Of a stretch of 59,331 nt of DNA, positions 34,196-42,698 are shown one piece after another. Made by a program: the position numbers and the translations under genes. This DNA comes from Helicobacteraceae bacterium (GTDB taxonomy: Bacteria; Campylobacterota; Campylobacteria; Campylobacterales; Helicobacteraceae), in the NCBI GenBank assembly GCA_029258405.1, contig JARHYY010000061.1, forward strand, positions 1 to 59,331, given 5' to 3'. Numbering within the stretch: position 1 is the stretch's first letter; every line of letters starts with the position of its first letter. A model generated the notes under the pieces. The model was given only the letters and a program-made list of their open reading frames with translations, was not told the DNA's origin and did no database searches.

Positions 34196-35398
34196 TCATT
34201 TTCCGTTAAAAACACCTTTTAAACCATTCAATAAATAGCGCCATTTCATTTCAATAAACCTTTTAAGCCAAAGAGCAATTTTTCCTGTTACCTCTTTTTG
34301 CCCTAACACCCCAATGGCGTATTCTTCACCTAAGGAACAAATAGTGCCTTCAGATACATAGCTAAATTCTTGCTGAAACTCTTCACCATTTATTTTTGAC
34401 ATGAGTAATTTTGCAAGATATTCTCCTTGCTTATTAGCAATTTGTGCTGTTGGTGGGTAAAATCTACCGCTTGCTGGATCTTTTAATGCAGCACAATCAC
34501 CTATAACATAAATTTTTTTCATAGATTCCTTATGCTCTTCGCTTTGATTAATTGGCTGTAAAAATCCATTGATTTCAACCTTGCTTCTTCCTGAAGTAAA
34601 AAAAGGTGAATTTTCAATAACTGCATTACCTTTTACTCCAGCTGTCCATATAATAGTATTGCCCTCTATGAGTTCTTGATTATCGCCTTTTTGCACTAAA
34701 ACACCATTTTCAAGACATTTTAAAATTTTGCAATGAGTTGCAAGCTTAATACCTAGCCCTTCAAGATAAATAACCCCCTTCTTAATGAGTGTTTCTGAAA
34801 ACATAGGGAGCACATTAGGCATAGCTTCAACGCATGTTAAAGAAAGTAAAGAGCTCTCAATGCCTTCTTTATGGCATATTTCTTTGAGTGCATGTGCTAA
34901 AGAAGAAATAAGCTCAATGCCGCTAAACCCACCACCACATACGATAAATTTTAAATCATTCACATCTTTAGTGTTTTTATATGCACGAATTTTGTTTATA
35001 ATTTTTTCTTTAAGCTGCAAAGCCCCTTCAAAATCTACTATTGGTGTAGCATATTCTTTAATGCCCTCTATGCCAAATGTATCAGATTGAAAACCTAAGC
35101 CAACCACAAGAATATCATAGGGGTATGTATTACCCTGTTCATCAATTACGGCTTCAGCCTTTACTTCCTTAATTGTTGCTTCAGTAAATTGCACATTGCT
35201 AGGCAATATATCTGCTAATTGAAATTTTGTGCTCTCTTCTCGTACGCCTGTAACAACCTCATGCAGTAAAATAGAAGTGTAATGATAGGAGTATTTACTA
35301 ATAAGCGTTACTCGAGATTTTTCAAAAAAACTTGCATCCACATTTTTAATAAATGATAAAGATGCATAACCCGCACCTAATACAACAATATTTTTCAT
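34196..35398 (-). CDS. ndh: Type II NADH:quinone oxidoreductase-like flavoprotein
   Basis: The 400-residue FAD/NAD-binding protein has GAGYASLS at the N-terminus, the second fold FIVCGGGFSGIELISSL, and the FAD-binding IYVIGDCAAL. The C-terminal amphipathic helix with W-R-Y-L-L-N-G-L-K-G is the membrane-attachment pattern of NDH-2. It would pass electrons from NAD(P)H or another donor to the quinone pool; sulfide:quinone reductase is less likely because the key Cys residues are absent. It is monocistronic, behind a leader of about 245 nt that resembles that of gltA. Confidence 0.8.
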   Translation of the reverse strand: MKNIVVLGAGYASLSFIKNVDASFFEKSRVTLISKYSYHYTSILLHEVVTGVREESTKFQLADILPSNVQFTEATIKEVKAEAVIDEQGNTYPYDILVVGLGFQSDTFGIEGIKEYATPIVDFEGALQLKEKIINKIRAYKNTKDVNDLKFIVCGGGFSGIELISSLAHALKEICHKEGIESSLLSLTCVEAMPNVLPMFSETLIKKGVIYLEGLGIKLATHCKILKCLENGVLVQKGDNQELIEGNTIIWTAGVKGNAVIENSPFFTSGRSKVEINGFLQPINQSEEHKESMKKIYVIGDCAALKDPASGRFYPPTAQIANKQGEYLAKLLMSKINGEEFQQEFSYVSEGTICSLGEEYAIGVLGQKEVTGKIALWLKRFIEMKWRYLLNGLKGVFNGK

Positions 35399-35890
35399 AA
35401 ATTTTTACCTTTACCATAAAGAAGTGCAATTGCTCACACTTCTTAGCTTCTTAACTAAAGCTAAGCAATCTTAGCTCACTTAAAAGGTTTTTGTTTAGCT
35501 CTCAAGGCTCATTCTTGAATAGCTCTCACCCACACCCTAATTTTATTATCAATAGGGTATCTCTATTGATAAGCTTTTACTTATATATGAAATTATTTAC
35601 AAAGAGTTTGCCATTATGCTTTTATGAATACTAAGCTCTATGTAATTATAGAGCAAATAACTAAATAATAGCTTAATCAAAAAAACTTTATTTATTTAAA
35701 AGCACTTTATTTCATTTTTAAAGCAAGATACCTTGAAGTTCTTTATAATTGCAAAAAATTGAAATTGAATATAAATATATAAGAAACTTTGTTTTGAGTT
35801 TTTGGTAAATTGAATTTACCATAAGAAAAATATAACTCAATATTACAATATTAGGTTATAATAAGATAAATAACTTGAGGTTGCAATATT
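35399..35890 (-). promoter_or_regulatory. Long leader of the NDH-2 gene with shared motif and hairpins
   Basis: Read toward the gene, a TATAAT lies at 35650-35645, then a perfect 10-bp hairpin (35546-35555 with 35563-35572). The shared motif follows: CCTTGAGAGCTAAAC, AAAAACCTTTTAAGTGAGC, and TAAGATTGCTTAGC (35493-35450), where AGCTAAG/CTTAGCT is a perfect seven-pair hairpin. Last is an eight-pair hairpin (35419-35426 with 35437-35444) just before the start. The part from 35660 to 35890 holds the promoter of the divergent gene (TATAAT 35857-35862) and nothing else I can support. Confidence 0.5.
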
Positions 35891-36925
35891 ATGAAAAAAA
35901 GTTGTTTTTGCAGTTTTAAAGGTTTAGTGTTGAAGAGCATATTGTCTTTTATTGCAATTTTGTTTATATTTGTTCATTTGGGTGCTCAAGACACTCCATT
36001 GATTCCTTTTGTTTCAAGAGAATGCTGGAGTGGAAGCGAGCAATGTACAAAGGAATTTACACTTACAGGTGAGATGATTTTTGTTAATCGCCCTGCAAAC
36101 AGGAATGATTGCGATGGTTTAAGCAGTATTATTTTATTTGTACCAGATGCAGTGAGCTTAAATCGCTTGAAAGGTGTTTTATTTTATGGTGGCGATAGAA
36201 TCAAGGTAGATGTCAAGGGAAACGAGAAGCTCTATAAAGAGCTTGAAGAGACATTACCAAAATGGTATAAAGATGGTCTTATGGGTGAAGTTCAATTGTA
36301 TGTTCGGGGTGATTTTTATGATTTTGCTCCTGCAAGTATGGTTTGTAATGGTGGTTGGATTTATGAGATTAAGGCAAGAAATGTAAAGATTATCGAAAAA
36401 GGCAATGAAAGCCTAAGTGATAAGAGAGGATATACTCAAGTATATGGTGATACACATTTTACTTACGAGAGAATTGTGCTTGATAGCTCTCAACCGCAAG
36501 TAGCAATTCATCAATTTCCTCAAGGAAAAATTATTGCAAAAATTAAAACGAATGCTCAAAATTATGGTTTTTTGTATAGGCTTGATGGTGATTATAATAA
36601 TCATTGGGGTGGAAAAGGCTACCCTATTGATTTTGGAGGTGCATTAAAAAAGGCTGATGGCACTGTAATTGAAGGCTGGATAAAGGTTATTTATTTTCCT
36701 CCAAATGAAACTTCAAGCCAAAGAGCAATTGTGGGCTATATTGAGGAATCTTTTATTAAGGGTAGTGTGATGTCTTTAGATATTATCGAGGTAGATTCGC
36801 TTATTACCCCCCCTTCGCAAGATTTTCAAAAAGTTCAGAGACCAAAAGAACCTGCAGAACAAAAAATGCCTACAAGAGAGGAAGTAATTGTGCCTCAAAG
36901 GAGAATTATAAGAACACCTTATTAA
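35891..36925 (+). CDS. Secreted protein of unknown function
   Basis: The 344-residue protein has a long N-terminal hydrophobic signal (about 13-32), probably cleaved near LGAQD. The mature part is beta-rich with conserved-looking Cys pairs (ECWSGSEQC, NDC, MVCNG). A central RGYTQVYGDTHF and later HQFPQGKIIAKI...GWIKVIYF pattern resembles an SH3-like fold, and the Pro/Arg tail is disordered. No family recognised. GAGG precedes ATG, with TATAAT at 35857-35862. The next small secreted gene follows 15 bases after. Confidence 0.7.
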   Translation: MKKSCFCSFKGLVLKSILSFIAILFIFVHLGAQDTPLIPFVSRECWSGSEQCTKEFTLTGEMIFVNRPANRNDCDGLSSIILFVPDAVSLNRLKGVLFYGGDRIKVDVKGNEKLYKELEETLPKWYKDGLMGEVQLYVRGDFYDFAPASMVCNGGWIYEIKARNVKIIEKGNESLSDKRGYTQVYGDTHFTYERIVLDSSQPQVAIHQFPQGKIIAKIKTNAQNYGFLYRLDGDYNNHWGGKGYPIDFGGALKKADGTVIEGWIKVIYFPPNETSSQRAIVGYIEESFIKGSVMSLDIIEVDSLITPPSQDFQKVQRPKEPAEQKMPTREEVIVPQRRIIRTPY

Positions 36926-36940
36926 GCTTGAGGAGTGATG

Positions 36941-37351
36941 ATGAAAAAAAATTGTGTCTTAATGGTTGTTTGTGTGTTAAATATGGTTGTTTGTGTGTTA
37001 AATGTGTCAAATATTGAGATTTATGCTCAAGAAGAACAAGAGCTTACATTGCAAGAGAGCATTCAACGCAATATAAAGCATATTGAAGAAGCTTTGCAGA
37101 AATCTGGTATTCCAGATACTTTGCAAGAGTATGTACAAAAAATAAAAGAATTTCCTGAAAGCAATGAAACAAAAGCTTTTTTGCAACAAAAAAAAGAAGA
37201 TGCCAATAAAATATTGCAAGAGATTTCTACTGTTTTACAAAATGAGCTTGAAAAACTTAATCAGTATTTAGAAAATAATGAAACAAAGGAAAAAATAGAA
37301 AGTGAACTTAAAAGTATTAATGATTCATTAAGATCTTTAATAGAGCTTTAA
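36941..37351 (+). CDS. Small secreted coiled-coil protein
   Basis: The 136-residue protein has a signal peptide followed by an acidic helical body (EELTLQES...LEKLNQYLENNETKEKIESELK), probably a coiled coil. I chose ATG 36941 because AGGAG at 36931-36935 is five bases away. The signal contains an exact 21-bp tandem duplication (36962-36982 and 36983-37003, MVVCVLN twice). The stop overlaps the convergent truA stop by four bases. Unknown function; co-transcribed with the preceding secreted protein. Confidence 0.65.
   Translation: MKKNCVLMVVCVLNMVVCVLNVSNIEIYAQEEQELTLQESIQRNIKHIEEALQKSGIPDTLQEYVQKIKEFPESNETKAFLQQKKEDANKILQEISTVLQNELEKLNQYLENNETKEKIESELKSINDSLRSLIEL
36962..37003 (+). repeat. 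Exact 21-bp tandem duplication in a signal peptide
   Basis: ATGGTTGTTTGTGTGTTAAA plus T occurs twice in a row, adding seven residues to the hydrophobic core of the signal peptide. Each unit begins with an in-frame ATG. Confidence 0.9.
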
Positions 37352-38085
37352 TAGTATATTCTGCATAAATAGAGCCCTTGTGGTGGTGCGAGCTGTGTAG
37401 TATGCTGTTTATAAGTTTGAAGTTGCTCAAAAAGTTGTTGTGTTGTTAATTTGCCTTTGTCAAGCTCAAGAAGTGCACCAACCATAAAACGAATTTGTGA
37501 GCGTAAAAATCCATTACCTGTGAAGCTGAATATATAATATTTTTTATGGCGGTAAAAGCGTGCTTGAGTTATTGTCCTTATGCTATTTTTATGGGATTTT
37601 TTGGAAAAAAAATAAAAATCATGTGTTCCTTTGAAAATATTTATGGCATTTTTAATAATGTGGGCATTATAAATGGGGCTAAAAGAAACATATTGAGCAT
37701 AAAATACATTGGGTGTTTGAGTGGATATAATATAGCGATATTGCCTTGCTTTAGCATCAAATCGAGGGTGAAAGCGATAATGAGCAATTTTAAGTGATAT
37801 TATTTGTATATGAGGAAAAAGTTTTTTATTCATCTGTTCTTTAAAATACTCAAGATTTGAAGGTGTATAGGGCATTTTGAGGGCAATAATATTTTGGAGT
37901 GCATGCACACCTTTATCTGTTCTTCCCGCAAAGTTTATTTTTGTTGTGATGCCAAAGCTTTCAAAAACTTGTTTTAGTGTTCCTGCAACAGTTGCATGAT
38001 GTTTTTGAAATTGAGAGCCATAGAACATGCTCCCATTATATGTTATGGCGGCTATGAGTGTAGGCGTGTTAGAATATTTTTGCAA
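37348..38085 (-). CDS. truA: tRNA pseudouridine(38-40) synthase
   Basis: TruA modifies U38-U40 in the anticodon arm. The 245-residue protein has the catalytic motif FAGRTDKGVHALQ with Asp57 and the later GNGFLRSQIRFMVGALLELDKGK. It starts with TTG 38085, AGGAAA in front, inside the 3' end of the permease gene (17-base overlap). The truA-permease order is that known from H. pylori. Confidence 0.93.
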   Translation of the reverse strand: MQKYSNTPTLIAAITYNGSMFYGSQFQKHHATVAGTLKQVFESFGITTKINFAGRTDKGVHALQNIIALKMPYTPSNLEYFKEQMNKKLFPHIQIISLKIAHYRFHPRFDAKARQYRYIISTQTPNVFYAQYVSFSPIYNAHIIKNAINIFKGTHDFYFFSKKSHKNSIRTITQARFYRHKKYYIFSFTGNGFLRSQIRFMVGALLELDKGKLTTQQLFEQLQTYKQHTTQLAPPQGLYLCRIYY

Positions 38086-39133
38086 TTTGTTTCCTGTAAA
38101 GCAAATAAATGCTTACACACCATATAAGCACAAAAGGTACAATTCCTTTTACAGGAAAATATGTGGAGATAATGTGGGTAAAACCATGAAAAAGTGCAAT
38201 AGAAGCGATAGTGTAAAAATAAACATAGGAGCGATTAAAACGAGGGTGCATAATCCCAAGCAAAGGAATGAGAGCAATGGATATAAGAGGAAAGAGTGAA
38301 ACAAGAATATATTGTGAAAAGTTCTTTAAAATTTTGCGAGCCTCTTCTATTTGTCGGCGATTTTCTTCATTGTAAGGTAGGTTGATATTATTAATCTTGC
38401 TCCAATATTTAATAACATCTTGATGTTTTTGTTCTTGTGGGAGAATTTCTATGCGACTAATCATTTTTTGATAATCTATTTTATCAATACTCTTTTCATG
38501 ATTGAGATATGCAGTGCCATCAAATATGTGAATTTCTAATGTTGAATCTTGTGCAACAAGATTGACTTTATCAGCAACAATAAAAGTTTCATACTCAAAA
38601 CTTTTATTGGAGAATAGCACAACATCATTATAACTTTTATCCGAAGAGCTTTGTATATACACAAGCCACGAACCTAACTTTTGTGCAAATTCTGCAGGTT
38701 GCAAATTGATGTCAATATTTTTCTTTTTTTGATTAAGGAATTTATTATAAAGCTCATTTGATGAGGGTATAAGCACAAATGAAAAGAAAAACAATATAAT
38801 TGAAAGCATAAGAGAAAGGGGAAAGAAGATTCTAAAAAAATATGCAGGTGAAAAACCTAAAGAAAATAAAACAGGCAATTCATATTCTTTAGAAAGCTTA
38901 GAAAGAGTGATTACGCAAGCGGTAAAAAAAGTTATGGGCAAAGCAAAAAACATTGTAACAGGCAAGGAATAAAAATAGAGCTCAAAGAAATCAAAAAAAT
39001 TCATTTTGATAATAAAGGTTACTGTGGCTATACGGATAGAAAGGATAATTGAAGTTATAAAAAATATAACTATAAATAGAGAAAAAAACATTTTGCTTAA
39101 ATGCTCAAGAATATAGCGAGAAGCGAGTTTCAT
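38069..39133 (-). CDS. LptF/LptG-family LPS export permease
   Basis: The 354-residue inner-membrane protein of the YjgP/YjgQ family forms the transmembrane part of the LPS exporter with LptB. It has six membrane segments, three before (about 12-130) and three after (about 265-350) a periplasmic jellyroll domain, ending in the late P-L-L-G-I-M-H-P-R-F-N-R loop. The start at 39133 forms ATGA with the prepilin peptidase stop, and GGAG is upstream. I cannot tell LptF from LptG. Confidence 0.85.
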   Translation of the reverse strand: MKLASRYILEHLSKMFFSLFIVIFFITSIILSIRIATVTFIIKMNFFDFFELYFYSLPVTMFFALPITFFTACVITLSKLSKEYELPVLFSLGFSPAYFFRIFFPLSLMLSIILFFFSFVLIPSSNELYNKFLNQKKKNIDINLQPAEFAQKLGSWLVYIQSSSDKSYNDVVLFSNKSFEYETFIVADKVNLVAQDSTLEIHIFDGTAYLNHEKSIDKIDYQKMISRIEILPQEQKHQDVIKYWSKINNINLPYNEENRRQIEEARKILKNFSQYILVSLFPLISIALIPLLGIMHPRFNRSYVYFYTIASIALFHGFTHIISTYFPVKGIVPFVLIWCVSIYLLYRKQIAKIF

Positions 39134-39840
39134 ATTCTGCTCCAAACAAGAACCATTATAGTACCAATGGTTAAATAAGGTATGAATGCTATTTTTGTAT
39201 GGTTTCCCGAAAGCATAGCGGCTAAAGCCATAGTTGAGCTCACAAGTAAAGCAATATAGTTATATTCTGAACCCAAAATAACAGATGAGATGGCAATAAT
39301 AACAATATCGCCTTCCCCTATATTTTTTTTACCCATAATAGCATGCATAAGTATGCCCACAAGGGCAACAAGCCCAACAATTCCAAGGCTATCGAGCAAA
39401 GCAAATATAAAATGTGTATCAATAGAATAGAGATAAATGTATGAAAGAGCTAATGTTGCAAATAAGAGCAAACTTGAAACCTTTTGATGTTGAATATCAA
39501 TAGCTGAAGCTGTAAGCATAAGAGCAAAAATACTTAAAAGATACAATGTCTTTGAGCTTGCACCAAAACAGTAGGTAAGTATAAGGGCAAGAAATAAGGT
39601 GATAATTTCCAAGAGTACATGAACTAAAGGAATCTTCTCTTTGCAAAATGCACATTTTCCTTTAAGGCAGATAAAAGAAACAAGAGGGATAATATGGTAG
39701 GGTTTGAGTGCTCTTTTACAAGAATCGCAAGAGGAAAGAGGGGTAAATATACTTCTATTTTGTGGAATTCTTATACTTAATGTAGCTGCAAACGAACCAA
39801 TGCATAAGCCAAAAAGGGATATCAATAACCATTCTAACAT
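39130..39840 (-). CDS. pilD: Type IV prepilin peptidase (A24 family)
   Basis: The 236-residue multi-pass membrane protease cleaves and methylates type IV prepilins or pseudopilins. It has GSFAATLSIRIP and two zinc CxxC pairs (CDSC, CAFC) in the N-terminal domain. The two catalytic Asp residues are visible in ASAIDIQHQ and NIGEGD. No pilin or secretion gene is next to it; it may serve a transformation or type II-like apparatus elsewhere. It is the first gene of the peptidase-permease-truA operon. Confidence 0.88.
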   Translation of the reverse strand: MLEWLLISLFGLCIGSFAATLSIRIPQNRSIFTPLSSCDSCKRALKPYHIIPLVSFICLKGKCAFCKEKIPLVHVLLEIITLFLALILTYCFGASSKTLYLLSIFALMLTASAIDIQHQKVSSLLLFATLALSYIYLYSIDTHFIFALLDSLGIVGLVALVGILMHAIMGKKNIGEGDIVIIAISSVILGSEYNYIALLVSSTMALAAMLSGNHTKIAFIPYLTIGTIMVLVWSRI

Positions 39841-39950
39841 ATTTACCTTCTTTTTATTGTATATTGATATGATATTTTACAAAAGAAGTATCAATATTTG
39901 AATATGCAAGCAAAGAAATGCTAAAATACACAAAACAATAAAGGAGCATT

Positions 39951-40967
39951 ATGCGAAAAGTCGCTGTGGGCATTGTGGGTGCAAGCGGATACACAGGCTT
40001 GGAGTTGGTAAAAATTTTATTGCAACATCCTTATTTCGAGCTCACATATATAGCAGGTTCTGAAGATATACAAAGTATTACAGAAATTCATTCAAGCCTT
40101 AAAAATGTATTTGAGCAAAGTATTCATAAAGCTTGTATTGATGGGGCAAAAGAATGTTGCTCGCTCCTTTTTTTAGCTCTGCCCCATAAAAAGGCTATGG
40201 AATTTGCAAAAAAGGCTTTAGAAGCAGAGATGAAAGTTGTTGATCTCTCCGCTGATTATCGTTTAAATGAACAGACTTACAAGCAGTATTATACAGAGCA
40301 TATTGATAAGGAGCACCTTAAAGAAGCTGTTTATGGGTTAATAGAATGGCAAAGAGGGTTGATACAAAAAGCAAGGCTTGTAGCCAACCCCGGTTGCTAT
40401 CCAACAGCTTCTTTATTAGGGCTTTTACCCTTTACGCCATATATTGATATTGGATATCCTATCTTTATTGATGCAAAAAGTGGGGTAAGCGGGGCAGGAA
40501 AAACACTAAGCTATAATACACATTTTGTGAATATTAATGAAAATATGTTTGCCTACGCACCATTTAGCCACCGTCATGAGCCAGAAATTTATGAAAAGCT
40601 TTGTTTGCTTGGGGATTGCAAAGCACAAATACGATTTGTTCCCCATCTTGTTCCCTTAAGCCGTGGTATGCTCATTTCTGCTTTTGTGAGACTAAAAGCA
40701 CATAATATTGATACTTTGTCTCTTTTGAAAGATTGCTACAAAGGAGAGCGATGGATTCGCATTTGTGATTCTCCTGTATCTGTTAAAAATGTTGCAGGTA
40801 CTCATTTTTGTGATATTTATATCCAACACAAGGATCGTGATTTGTGGATTAATGTTGCTATTGATAATTTGTTACGCGGGGCAAGTTCTCAAGCGGTATT
40901 TAATGCTAATTTAATGTGCGGTTTTGATGAAGAAACAGCCATTCCTTTTGTTGCCTATGTGCCTTAA
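39951..40967 (+). CDS. argC: N-acetyl-gamma-glutamyl-phosphate reductase
   Basis: ArgC catalyses the third step of arginine synthesis, reducing acetylglutamyl phosphate with NADPH. The 338-residue protein has GIVGASGYTGLEL at the N-terminus, the catalytic Cys149 in ANPGCYPT and the H-R-H-x-P-E-I motif. AAAGGAG precedes ATG. The 3' end overlaps the next gene's reading frame. Other arg genes are not in the window. Confidence 0.95.
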   Translation: MRKVAVGIVGASGYTGLELVKILLQHPYFELTYIAGSEDIQSITEIHSSLKNVFEQSIHKACIDGAKECCSLLFLALPHKKAMEFAKKALEAEMKVVDLSADYRLNEQTYKQYYTEHIDKEHLKEAVYGLIEWQRGLIQKARLVANPGCYPTASLLGLLPFTPYIDIGYPIFIDAKSGVSGAGKTLSYNTHFVNINENMFAYAPFSHRHEPEIYEKLCLLGDCKAQIRFVPHLVPLSRGMLISAFVRLKAHNIDTLSLLKDCYKGERWIRICDSPVSVKNVAGTHFCDIYIQHKDRDLWINVAIDNLLRGASSQAVFNANLMCGFDEETAIPFVAYVP

Positions 40968-41715
40968 TGTGAAATATAATTTAGGTGACATTGGGAATCG
41001 CGTTATTTTAATTGCTGATGCCCATCAAAATGAATTTCATAATCCTTTACCCGCTTTTTTAGATTTTTTAGAGCAAGAAATACAGGAGAAAAGAGACTTT
41101 ACCTTGCTCTTGATAGGTGATATTTTTGACATGCTTTTTGGAGGTGTGTATTCAAGTATTTATCCGCATGAAAATTTGATTAAACGACTTGAAAAGATTG
41201 CTCATAAAAGACCTGTATATTATTTTGAGGGCAATCATGATTTTAACTTAAAATATATTTTTACATCAGTTTGCGTTATTGAACGCCATAAGCAGCCAGC
41301 AAATGCCACTATAAATGGGGAAGCCATTATTGTTGGGCATGGCGATGTTGGTGTAGGTTGGTTATATGAATGCTATACTTTTATAATCCGCAATTCTTTT
41401 TTATTGCATTTTTTGGGGTACATAGATATGATATGTAATGGGATTTTATTTAAATGTGTGCGGCATTATCTCCAGAAACATAAAATTTCTTACTTTAAAC
41501 ATCAAGCTTTTGAGTTTGCAAAAAAAAGATTGTCTCTATATAGTCATTTAGAAGAAAAATGGATTTTTGAAGGGCATTTTCACCTTAAACATGGGGTTTT
41601 GCACGAAAATGAAAAAAATTATATTGGGCTACCCCCTTTTTATTGCATTAAAGACGCTTTTATTGTAGAATCTAATGGCAATGCGTTTTTGATTTATAGC
41701 ATAAGAGGAGAATAA
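40957..41715 (+). CDS. Metallophosphoesterase, LpxH-like
   Basis: This two-metal phosphoesterase has about 252 residues, with the five classic blocks: DAHQNEF (D-x-H), GDIFD, GNHDF, VGHGD and GHFH. LpxH-type enzymes cleave UDP-diacylglucosamine in lipid A synthesis, but members of this group use other UDP-sugar-hydrolysing enzymes, so another substrate is possible. The start is uncertain: ATG 40957 overlaps argC by 11 bases, GTG 40969 lies just past the argC stop, and neither has a clear ribosome site. The gene abuts cheV. Confidence 0.75.
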   Translation: MCLNVKYNLGDIGNRVILIADAHQNEFHNPLPAFLDFLEQEIQEKRDFTLLLIGDIFDMLFGGVYSSIYPHENLIKRLEKIAHKRPVYYFEGNHDFNLKYIFTSVCVIERHKQPANATINGEAIIVGHGDVGVGWLYECYTFIIRNSFLLHFLGYIDMICNGILFKCVRHYLQKHKISYFKHQAFEFAKKRLSLYSHLEEKWIFEGHFHLKHGVLHENEKNYIGLPPFYCIKDAFIVESNGNAFLIYSIRGE

Positions 41716-42669
41716 GTGTCAACAGCTAGAGAAGGTGGTTTGAAAGTCGGTACTAATGAAATGGAATTAGTTGATTTTCGCATTATAAAATTAGAAGATG
41801 GTAAGGTATATGAGGGCGTATATGGAATTAATGTAGCAAAAGTAAATGAAATTGTACGTTTGCCAAAACTTACAGAGCTTCCCGGTGCACCTGATTTTGT
41901 AGAAGGAATTTATGACTTGCGTGGAACAGTAATTCCTATCATCAATCTTGCTAAATGGATGGGCGTTGAAGTGCCGAAAAATTACAAAATAAAACCTCGT
42001 GTGATTATTACAGAGTTTAATAATGTAATAATTGGTTTTGTTGTACATGCTACAAAGAGAATACGACGAATCAGTTGGGAAGATATTGAATCTGCACATT
42101 TTAGCTCTAACTATGGTAATCTTGATCGCAATAAAGTTACTGGTACAACTCGCATCGAAGATGGACAAGTTTTGTTAATTTTAGACCTTGAAAGCATTGT
42201 AGAAGAGCTTGGATTTTATAAACCTGAAATTAGTGCAGATAATGAGCATATTAAATTTGATGGATTAGCTCTTATTTTAGATGATAGCTCTGTTGCTCGT
42301 AAAATTGTTCGAGAGACTCTTGAGACAATGGGCTTTACTGTTCTTGAGGCTATTGATGGAGAATCTGGGCTAGAGCGTTTAGAAAGCCTTTATGAAGCTT
42401 ATGGTGATAGAATCGGGCATGAATTAAAGATAATTGTATCTGATATTGAAATGCCACAAATGGACGGTTTTCATTTTGCTACTAAAGTTAAAAGCGATAA
42501 ACGTTTTGCTAAAATACCAGTTATTTTTAATTCTTCTATTAGTGATCAGTATAGTGCTGAACGAGGCAAGGAAGCTGGAGGAGAAGCATATTTAGTAAAA
42601 TATGATGCCAATTCTTTTTATTCAGCGATTGTGCGTGTTATGAGTGGAAAAACAGAAGAAGAACAATAA
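41716..42669 (+). CDS. cheV: Chemotaxis coupling protein CheV
   Basis: The 317-residue protein fuses a CheW-like adaptor domain (about 10-170, with FVEGIYDLRGTVIPIINL) to a receiver domain (about 188-312). The receiver keeps the acidic pair in LDDSS, the phospho-Asp in SDIEMPQMDG (about 243) and the Lys in LVKYD. CheV couples chemoreceptors to CheA with phosphorylation-dependent tuning. It starts with GTG after AGAGGAG. It sits directly upstream of cheA and cheW, as the H. pylori CheV3 gene does. Confidence 0.93.
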   Translation: MSTAREGGLKVGTNEMELVDFRIIKLEDGKVYEGVYGINVAKVNEIVRLPKLTELPGAPDFVEGIYDLRGTVIPIINLAKWMGVEVPKNYKIKPRVIITEFNNVIIGFVVHATKRIRRISWEDIESAHFSSNYGNLDRNKVTGTTRIEDGQVLLILDLESIVEELGFYKPEISADNEHIKFDGLALILDDSSVARKIVRETLETMGFTVLEAIDGESGLERLESLYEAYGDRIGHELKIIVSDIEMPQMDGFHFATKVKSDKRFAKIPVIFNSSISDQYSAERGKEAGGEAYLVKYDANSFYSAIVRVMSGKTEEEQ

Positions 42670-42698
42670 CAAACAACAGAGTTTTAAAGGAGTTTTAT

